NCBI RefSeq assembly: GCF_026420145.1 | Contig: NZ_JAPMLV010000002.1 | Location: 434,001 to 498,000, forward strand | From: Enterobacter pseudoroggenkampii | GTDB lineage: Bacteria; Pseudomonadota; Gammaproteobacteria; Enterobacterales; Enterobacteriaceae | Reading direction: 5' to 3' | DNA: 64,000 nt | Part shown: positions 56,987-64,000 of the stretch, one piece after another | How positions within the stretch are numbered: the first letter of the stretch is position 1 | How the letters are laid out: each line of letters begins with the position of its first letter | Notes under the pieces: generated by a model | Told to the model about the DNA's origin: nothing | Database searches by the model: none | Seen by the model: only the letters and a program-made list of their open reading frames with translations | Translations under genes and position numbers: made by a program

Positions 56987-57517
56987 ATGCGCATTTTGCC
57001 TGTTATTGCCGCGGTGACAGCCGCGTTTTTAGTGGTTGCCTGCAGTTCCCCTACCCCACCGCCTGGCGTTACCGTCGTCACGCCTTTTGATGCACAACGC
57101 TTCCTTGGAACATGGTATGAAATCGCGCGCCTCGACCACCGGTTTGAGCAGGGCTTAGAGAAGGTCACTGCGAATTACAGCCCGATGGATGATGGCGGTA
57201 TTCAGGTGATCAACCGGGGCTATAACCCCGACCGGGAGATGTGGCAACAGTCGATTGGGAAAGCGTACTTCACGGGCGACCCGCGGCGGGCCGCGCTTAA
57301 AGTCTCGTTCTTTGGCCCGTTTTATGGCGGCTATAACGTGATCGCGCTCGACAGAGAGTACCGTCACGCGCTGGTCTGCGGGCCGGATCGCGACTATCTG
57401 TGGATACTTTCCCGCACGCCAACACTTTCACCAGAAATGAAGCAGCAGATGCTGGACGTCGCGACCCGGCAAGGGTTTGATGTGTCAAAACTTATCTGGG
57501 TGAAACAACCCCATTAA
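56987..57517 (+). CDS. blc: Outer-membrane lipocalin Blc
   Basis: 176 residues (177 in E. coli). The lipoprotein signal ends in LVVAC; the lipocalin signature is [14 protein letters not shown]. It sits in the outer membrane, binds lipids such as lysophospholipids and is stress-induced in E. coli. TAAGGAAAC precedes ATG at 56987; the frame is open further upstream through the REP, but that is not coding. It overlaps the convergent gdx end by four bases. Confidence 0.97.
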   Translation: MRILPVIAAVTAAFLVVACSSPTPPPGVTVVTPFDAQRFLGTWYEIARLDHRFEQGLEKVTANYSPMDDGGIQVINRGYNPDREMWQQSIGKAYFTGDPRRAALKVSFFGPFYGGYNVIALDREYRHALVCGPDRDYLWILSRTPTLSPEMKQQMLDVATRQGFDVSKLIWVKQPH

Positions 57518-57831
57518 TGGGTGCTGAGCTTCAGCCCAACGATCCCGGCCACAATCAAGGCGAGGCTGGCGATACGCGCCAGACTCGCTGACTCTCCCAG
57601 CAGCAAAATGCCGGTGATAGCGGCACCCACCGCGCCAATACCCGTCCAGACGGCATAAGCCGTTCCCACAGGCAGAGAGCGCATCGCCCAGGATAACAGA
57701 ACGATACTGACTATCATGGCGGTAACGGTAATGACGCTGGGCGTCAGGCGGGTAAATCCGTGGGTGTACTTGAGACCAATCGCCCATACCACTTCGAGCA
57801 GGCCAGCAATAAAAAGAATGATCCAGGACAT
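57514..57831 (-). CDS. gdx: Guanidinium exporter Gdx (SugE)
   Basis: 105 residues, four membrane helices, SMR family. It exports guanidinium in exchange for protons. The essential glutamate is in [19 protein letters not shown], and the SMR signature is [20 protein letters not shown] guanidine-II riboswitch lies in its leader, which supports the Gdx subtype over the drug-export subtype. TTAAGGAG precedes ATG. Confidence 0.97.
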   Translation of the reverse strand: MSWIILFIAGLLEVVWAIGLKYTHGFTRLTPSVITVTAMIVSIVLLSWAMRSLPVGTAYAVWTGIGAVGAAITGILLLGESASLARIASLALIVAGIVGLKLSTH

Positions 57832-57858
57832 GTCAGGCTCCTTAACTTAATACAAGTT

Positions 57859-57903
57859 GGGGCCGTCCCCGGTGAAAGAAACGCTTACGGGTCGTCCCGT
57901 AAG
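57859..57903 (-). promoter_or_regulatory. Guanidine-II (mini-ykkC) riboswitch of gdx
   Basis: On the minus strand two hairpins stand 13 bases apart: CTTACGGG-ACGA-CCCGTAAG (57903 to 57884) and GGGG-ACGG-CCCC (57870 to 57859). The paired ACGR tetraloops are the defining feature of guanidine-II riboswitches. The second hairpin ends about 16 bases before the ribosome site, fitting translational control in which guanidine binding frees the site. Confidence 0.93.
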
Positions 57904-58092
57904 GCAGAGATTACGCCACCTATTGTGGTTAGCGTGCTATTTTTTTTCAATCATTTTTTGCTGAACACGTTAAGGCAAGAAATAGCCGCAGTATGGCGCG
58001 GAGTTCCGGCTTTTAGCACTCATCCGACTTCTCTATGATGATGTGCTTTCTGATGGCAGGAAGCCAAACCACTAGCCGACTGCGAATAAAAT

Positions 58093-58692
58093 ATGTTCAA
58101 AATTCTTTTGATTGACCGTTGTCACTTCACCCGCACGGGGTTTGAAGCATGGCTCAATCATTCCGGTTTGTTCCCGGGACACTACGTTGTGACCGGGCTG
58201 AATAATCTGTTTCTTGCCAGAGAACACATTCTGCAATGGAAACCTACGCTGGTTATTGCTGACCTGTACGGCTTCAGGCAGGACATTCACCATTTTCAGC
58301 AGCTTTCTTCTCTGCTTAACGCCAGTGAACGCTTACCGTTTATTTTGCTGCAATCGGGAGAGGACAGCGGCATGACAGACTGGCTCGGACAGTTCCCGGT
58401 GTGGTCGTCGTTGTTGAAAAACGCCAGTCTCGAAGAAGTGGCAACGGTTATCAACGACGCATTGATCTCGCGCTCATGCGCAGAAAGGCCAGCGGCGGCC
58501 GCCCCCTTGCTGACCCGGCAGGAAGAGAAAGTGCTGACATTGTGGATGGACGGCGCGAGCAATCAAAAAATTGCCGCTCACCTGAGTATCAACGGAAAAA
58601 CGGTCTATACCTATAAACGCAATATCCGCATGAAATTGCATATGGATACGCGTTTTTCTCCGTTTTTATCCCTGCAGGAATCGGAAAGCTGA
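58093..58692 (+). CDS. ecnR: LuxR-type regulator beside the entericidin genes (EcnR-like)
   Basis: 199 residues. A receiver-like N-terminus keeps the likely phospho-acceptor (LVIADLYG), a Ser (LLQSGED) and a Lys (SLLKNASLEE), but the acidic pair at the start is Asp-Arg (LLIDRCHF). A LuxR helix-turn-helix follows (LTRQEEKVLTLWMDGASNQK). No partner kinase is nearby. A gene called ecnR was described at this position next to ecnAB in Citrobacter; I use that symbol on position and family. No strong ribosome site precedes the ATG. Confidence 0.75.
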   Translation: MFKILLIDRCHFTRTGFEAWLNHSGLFPGHYVVTGLNNLFLAREHILQWKPTLVIADLYGFRQDIHHFQQLSSLLNASERLPFILLQSGEDSGMTDWLGQFPVWSSLLKNASLEEVATVINDALISRSCAERPAAAAPLLTRQEEKVLTLWMDGASNQKIAAHLSINGKTVYTYKRNIRMKLHMDTRFSPFLSLQESES

Positions 58693-58722
58693 CGGTACGA
58701 AACCCGGCTGGTCCCGTACCGT
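58692..58722. terminator. Terminator between convergent ecnR and ecnB
   Basis: ACGGTACG (58692-58699) and CGTACCGT (58715-58722) pair exactly, followed by TTATTC on the plus strand. It starts right at the ecnR stop. Confidence 0.7.
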
Positions 58723-58729
58723 TTATTCA

Positions 58730-58876
58730 TTACTGCTGAGCTTTTGTTGCTGCACCAGAGATTGCGCTACCACCTTCAGAAATATCCTGACCGACGCCAC
58801 GCGTGGTATTACAGGCCGTTAACACTGAAGAAAGTACCAAGACTGAAAAGATCGCTGCAATTGTCTTCTTAACCAT
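58730..58876 (-). CDS. ecnB: Entericidin B, bacteriolytic lipoprotein
   Basis: 48 residues, the E. coli length. It begins [20 protein letters not shown], has the lipobox LTAC, and continues [14 protein letters not shown] before AATKAQQ. In E. coli EcnB is a small lipoprotein toxin made in stationary phase and countered by EcnA. AAGGAAG lies seven bases before ATG. Confidence 0.95.
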   Translation of the reverse strand: MVKKTIAAIFSVLVLSSVLTACNTTRGVGQDISEGGSAISGAATKAQQ

Positions 58877-58907
58877 AATATCTTCCTTTTATAGCCAAAG
58901 TTGTTTT

Positions 58908-58916
58908 GTGTATAGC
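58908..58916 (-). promoter_or_regulatory. Sigma-S-like -10 of ecnB
   Basis: GCTATACAC on the minus strand fits the CTATAC -10 preferred by RpoS, 32 bases before the ecnB start. E. coli ecnB is RpoS-dependent. No -35 was assigned. Confidence 0.5.
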
Positions 58917-58984
58917 AACTTAAGAATAGACAAGATCCCGCCGGTTGACGGAAAAGGACGCATTTTTAGGAAAATTAGACGAAC

Positions 58985-59119
58985 TTAGCTGGCGGCGTGA
59001 GAAATGATATGACCGAGCTCCTGGATGTCTTGTCCCATTCCACGCGTGGTGTTACAGCCGGAAAGCAATGCGCAGGAAAGCGCTAACAGAAGCAGAATTT
59101 TCACGGTACGTTTCATCAT
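58985..59119 (-). CDS. ecnA: Entericidin A, antidote lipoprotein
   Basis: 44 residues. It starts MMKRTVKILLLLALSCALLS, with lipobox LLSGC, then NTTRGMGQDIQELGHIIS. The mature part shares the CNTTRG-G-D pattern with EcnB, the toxin. ATG at 59119 follows GCAGGCAGGG; the second ATG is possible. Confidence 0.93.
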   Translation of the reverse strand: MMKRTVKILLLLALSCALLSGCNTTRGMGQDIQELGHIISHAAS

Positions 59120-59136
59120 CCCTGCCTGCAAGAATC

Positions 59137-59158
59137 AGGCGCAGCGGGCGCTGCGCCT
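59137..59158 (-). terminator. Stem-loop between efp and ecnA
   Basis: AGGCGCAGCG (59137-59146) and CGCTGCGCCT (59149-59158) pair exactly, 16 bases past the efp stop. The T tract is weak (GATTCTTG), so some read-through into ecnA is likely. Confidence 0.55.
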
Positions 59159-59173
59159 TCAATCATACGTAAA

Positions 59174-59740
59174 TTACTTCACGCGGGACACGTATTCGCC
59201 GGAGCGGGTATCCACTTTGATCACTTCGCCAGTCTGTACGAACAGTGGCACTTTAACCACGGCGCCGGTAGACAGTTTGGCTGGTTTACCGCCGGTACCT
59301 GCGGTATCACCTTTCAGACCTGGATCGGTTTCAACGATTTCCAGTTCTACGAAGTTTGGTGGGGTCACAGCGATAGGCTGACCGTTCCACAGGGTCACGA
59401 TGCACTCAGCCTGATCCAGCAGCCATTTAGCGCTGTCACCTACCGCTTTCTCATCAGCAGACAGCTGTTCGAAAGTGGAGTTGTTCATGAAATGATAGAA
59501 CTCACCGTCGTTGTACAGATAGGTCAGGTTCATATCAACAACATCAGCGCCTTCAGCGGAGTCAGTAGACTTGAAGGTTTTCTCAACACGGGTACCGGTC
59601 AGCAGACGGCGCAGCTTAACGCGTGCGAATGCCTGGCCTTTACCTGGTTTAACGAATTCGCTGGCTTCAACCGCGTACGGTTCGCCGTCCATCATGATTT
59701 TAAGACCAGCACGAAAATCGTTGCTATAGTACGTTGCCAT
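59174..59740 (-). CDS. efp: Translation elongation factor P
   Basis: 188 residues, the E. coli length. Three beta-barrel domains; it relieves ribosome stalling at polyproline. The modified Lys34 stands in [19 protein letters not shown] at 59740 (MATYYSNDF) matches E. coli; a 37-residue upstream frame runs into epmB and is discarded. Divergent from epmB, whose start is 40 bases away. Confidence 0.99.
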   Translation of the reverse strand: MATYYSNDFRAGLKIMMDGEPYAVEASEFVKPGKGQAFARVKLRRLLTGTRVEKTFKSTDSAEGADVVDMNLTYLYNDGEFYHFMNNSTFEQLSADEKAVGDSAKWLLDQAECIVTLWNGQPIAVTPPNFVELEIVETDPGLKGDTAGTGGKPAKLSTGAVVKVPLFVQTGEVIKVDTRSGEYVSRVK

Positions 59741-59780
59741 AAGGCCCTCTAAATTTGTTAACTGGTAGCTAAGCCACAAA

Positions 59781-60809
59781 ATGGCGCATATTGTAACCCT
59801 AAACACCCCGTCCAGAGAAGATTGGTTATCGCAACTTGCCGATGTAATCACCAGTCCTGATGAATTGCTGCGTCTTTTAGACCTCGATCAGCACCCAGAG
59901 TTGCTTGCAGGCCGCGAGGCAAAGCGCCTGTTCGCCCTGCGCGTTCCCCGCGCGTTTGTGGCGCGGATGGAGAAAGGCAATCCCGACGATCCGCTATTAA
60001 AACAAACGCTTACTTCGCAGGATGAGTTTGTCACCGCGCCGGGTTATAGCACCGATCCGCTGGAAGAGCAGAACAGCGTGGTGCCCGGTTTACTGCACAA
60101 GTATCTCAACCGCGCCCTGCTGCTGGTAAAAGGTGGCTGTGCGGTAAATTGTCGTTATTGCTTCCGTCGGCACTTCCCTTATGCCGAAAACCAGGGCAAT
60201 AAACGCAACTGGCAGGTCGCGCTGGACTATATTGCCGCCCATCCGGAACTGGATGAGATTATTTTTTCCGGCGGCGACCCGCTGATGGCAAAAGATCATG
60301 AGCTGGACTGGCTGCTGACTCAGCTTGAAGCCATCCCGCACATTAAGCGCCTGCGCATTCACAGCCGTTTACCGATTGTTATTCCGGCACGTATCACGGA
60401 CGGCCTGGTGTCACGCCTGGAGCAGTCCCGATTGCAGGTGCTGCTGGTGAACCATATTAACCACGCGAACGAAATTGACGATGCGTTTCGCGCGGCGATG
60501 GCGCGACTGCGTAAAGCGGGCGTGACGCTGCTGAACCAGAGCGTGCTGCTGCGCGGCGTCAATGACAGCGCCCGCGTGCTGGCCGATCTGAGCAATGCCC
60601 TGTTTGATGCGGGCGTGATGCCCTATTACCTGCACGTGCTGGATCGCGTTCAGGGCGCGGCCCATTTCATGGTGACGGACGAAGAAGCCCGGCAGATTAT
60701 GCGCGAACTGTTAACGCTGGTTTCAGGCTATATGGTGCCGAAGCTGGCACGCGAGATTGGCGGAGAGCCGAGCAAGACGCCGCTGGATTTGCAGCTGCGG
60801 CAGCACTAG
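59781..60809 (+). CDS. epmB: EF-P (R)-beta-lysine 2,3-aminomutase EpmB
   Basis: 342 residues, the E. coli length. A radical-SAM enzyme turning (S)-alpha-lysine into (R)-beta-lysine for EF-P. The cluster motif is [11 protein letters not shown] (Cys-x3-Cys-x2-Cys), and a candidate PLP lysine lies in [11 protein letters not shown]. The neighbours efp and the in-window epmA complete the route except for the hydroxylase EpmC. Confidence 0.98.
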   Translation: MAHIVTLNTPSREDWLSQLADVITSPDELLRLLDLDQHPELLAGREAKRLFALRVPRAFVARMEKGNPDDPLLKQTLTSQDEFVTAPGYSTDPLEEQNSVVPGLLHKYLNRALLLVKGGCAVNCRYCFRRHFPYAENQGNKRNWQVALDYIAAHPELDEIIFSGGDPLMAKDHELDWLLTQLEAIPHIKRLRIHSRLPIVIPARITDGLVSRLEQSRLQVLLVNHINHANEIDDAFRAAMARLRKAGVTLLNQSVLLRGVNDSARVLADLSNALFDAGVMPYYLHVLDRVQGAAHFMVTDEEARQIMRELLTLVSGYMVPKLAREIGGEPSKTPLDLQLRQH

Positions 60810-60813
60810 TTTC

Positions 60814-60846
60814 CCCTCACCCTAACCCTCTCCCACAGGGAGAGGG
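60814..60846. repeat. GGGAGAGGG-type intergenic palindrome, copy 4
   Basis: CCCTCACCCTAA then CCCTCTCCC-ACA-GGGAGAGGG (60826-60846), same orientation and nearly the same sequence as copy 1. It lies between the convergent epmB and yjeI, four bases past the epmB stop. Confidence 0.86.
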
Positions 60847-60856
60847 AAAAAGGCAA

Positions 60857-61210
60857 TCAGTTCGGGCACTTGTAGACCTGGCCGCTCATCTGGCTGGCGG
60901 TCGGCACGAAGCTGGACAGCATACTCTGCGTTGGGCTGCTCACGCCGTAAATCACGTTGCCACCCATTGCCGCAGCCTGGTTACGCAGGGCATTCGCCGC
61001 ACCGCGCATAGAGCCACCTTCTTCGCCATGCTGACCAGACATCCAGTTGCTTTGCTCACCGGTTGCCGTGCCTAACAGCTGGCATTCACTGCCTGGCTTA
61101 TCTTCCACAAAGCGAACACCCTGGCCCGCTGCCGACAGCTCATTGCTGGAGCTACAACCCGCCAGCAGCAATGCTGCCCCTACAATCCCTGCACAGACTT
61201 TTACGCGCAT
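60857..61210 (-). CDS. yjeI: Lipoprotein YjeI (DUF4156)
   Basis: 117 residues, the E. coli length. The lipobox is LLLAGC (Cys about 19); the mature part is glycine- and serine-rich with two further cysteines (GSECQLLG, VYKCPN). Function unknown. ATG at 61210 (MRVKVCAG) gives a proper lipoprotein signal; the 37 residues upstream come from the groL terminator region. Confidence 0.94.
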   Translation of the reverse strand: MRVKVCAGIVGAALLLAGCSSSNELSAAGQGVRFVEDKPGSECQLLGTATGEQSNWMSGQHGEEGGSMRGAANALRNQAAAMGGNVIYGVSSPTQSMLSSFVPTASQMSGQVYKCPN

Positions 61211-61284
61211 GTTATTCCTCGTTTTCAATAAGCTGGACAGTAGTTGTCCGTGTGTAAATCTTATACCTAAAAGATGACCAAAAG

Positions 61285-61318
61285 AAAAACCCCCGAGCAT
61301 TTCTGCCCGGGGGTTTTT
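61285..61318 (-). terminator. Terminator of groSL
   Basis: AAAAACCCCCG (61285-61295) and CGGGGGTTTTT (61308-61318), an 11-bp stem ending in A and T tracts, 26 bases past the groL stop. Confidence 0.95.
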
Positions 61319-61344
61319 CACATTCTACGACGTAGAGCGCACGA

Positions 61345-63000
<1,656 letters not shown>

Positions 63001-63019
63001 TCAAATTCTCGTGCGTAAA

Positions 63020-63422
<403 letters not shown>

Positions 63423-63492
63423 GGGGAGTTGAAAAAAAAATTTGCGAAAGTGTTACCATCGCCTCTCTTTTGGTACTGGCAGGGCGATGTCA

Positions 63493-64000
63493 ATGAGTGG
63501 ACTCAAGCAGGAGTTAGGGCTGGCGCAGGGCGTTGGCCTGCTCTCAACCTCCTTGTTAGGTACGGGCGTGTTTGCCGTACCGGCACTGGCGGCGCTGGTC
63601 GCGGGAAATAATAGCCTGTGGGCGTGGCCAGCGCTGATTGTACTGGTTTTCCCGATAGCCATTGTGTTTGCCATCCTGGGGCGGCATTTCCCCAGCGCGG
63701 GCGGCGTGGCGCACTTTGTCGGCCTGGCCTTTGGGCCGCGGCTGCAGCGTGTCACCGGCTGGCTGTTTCTCTCCGTCATTCCGGTTGGCCTTCCTGCGGC
63801 ATTGCATATTGCGACCGGCTTTGGTCAGGCGCTGTTTGGCTGGCATAACGAGCAGTTATTGCTGGCAGAACTGGGCACGCTGGCTATCGTCTGGTGGGTG
63901 GGCTCTCGCGGAGCCCGCTCCAGCGCCAACCTGCAGACGCTGGTTGCGGTGCTGATTGTCGCGCTCATTGCCGCTATCTGGTGGGCGGGCGATATCACGA
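63493..64000 (+). CDS. yjeH: Inner membrane amino-acid exporter YjeH, 3' truncated by window edge
   Basis: 169 residues are visible before the window ends; E. coli YjeH has about 418. It starts MSGLKQELGLAQGVGLLSTS and continues with hydrophobic segments of an APC-family transporter (GTGVFAVPALAALVAG). In E. coli YjeH exports methionine and branched-chain amino acids. ATG at 63493 is used as in E. coli; an ATG two codons upstream is possible. Divergent from groSL. Confidence 0.93.
   Translation, partial: MSGLKQELGLAQGVGLLSTSLLGTGVFAVPALAALVAGNNSLWAWPALIVLVFPIAIVFAILGRHFPSAGGVAHFVGLAFGPRLQRVTGWLFLSVIPVGLPAALHIATGFGQALFGWHNEQLLLAELGTLAIVWWVGSRGARSSANLQTLVAVLIVALIAAIWWAGDIT

Overview
The window looks like core chromosome of an Enterobacter cloacae complex species. 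Gene content and order match, in reverse orientation, the Escherichia coli stretch from ytfF to yjeH (about 94 to 95.5 min). An inducible ampR-ampC pair with a MIR/ACT-like class C beta-lactamase sits between frdD and blc, as expected for Enterobacter or Citrobacter and not for E. coli K-12. No prophage, insertion sequence, integrase, CRISPR array or plasmid gene is visible. I assigned genes by remembered similarity to E. coli proteins, not by a database search.

Layout. 1-2.8 kb: a truncated GlxA-type AraC regulator, a second AraC regulator and the exporter ytfF. 2.8-8.7 kb: a Tsr-like chemoreceptor with a FliA promoter, then ytfE behind an NsrR operator, cycA, fklB and ytfB. 8.7-10.3 kb: the rpsF-priB-rpsR-rplI operon with its S6:S18 leader. 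10.5-17.7 kb: yjfY and the L-ascorbate regulon (ulaABCDEF, ulaG, ulaR), with paired operator-like repeats between ulaA and ulaG. 17.7-24.5 kb: yjfP, bsmA, yjfN, a Cache-domain chemoreceptor also behind a FliA-like promoter, aidB and an MHS transporter. In E. coli the aidB-rlmB interval holds several yjf genes instead.

24.5-41.5 kb: rlmB-rnr-nsrR, purA, yjeT, then the long minus-strand series nnr-tsaE-amiB-mutL-miaA-hfq-hflX-hflK-hflC, with queG divergent. 41.5-42.1 kb: a DnaA-box cluster that looks like the replication control locus datA, then three tandem tRNA-Gly genes. 42.2-54.7 kb: orn, rsgA, psd-mscM, yjeM, epmA and frdABCD. 54.7-61.3 kb: ampR/ampC, blc, gdx under a guanidine-II riboswitch, the entericidin locus (ecnR and the tiny ecnB and ecnA), efp, epmB and yjeI. 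61.3-64 kb: groSL under a sigma-32 promoter and the start of yjeH.

How the genes work together. NsrR and its classic target ytfE are both here. EF-P and two of its modification enzymes (EpmA, EpmB) are here. The ula genes form a complete ascorbate uptake and catabolism pathway. Nothing is a clear undescribed system. The most useful non-gene observations are the datA-like cluster, the riboswitch, the ula operator geometry, the two FliA-type promoters on species-specific chemoreceptors, the interleaved inverted repeats upstream of the MHS transporter, and a family of GGGAGAGGG-type intergenic palindromes.
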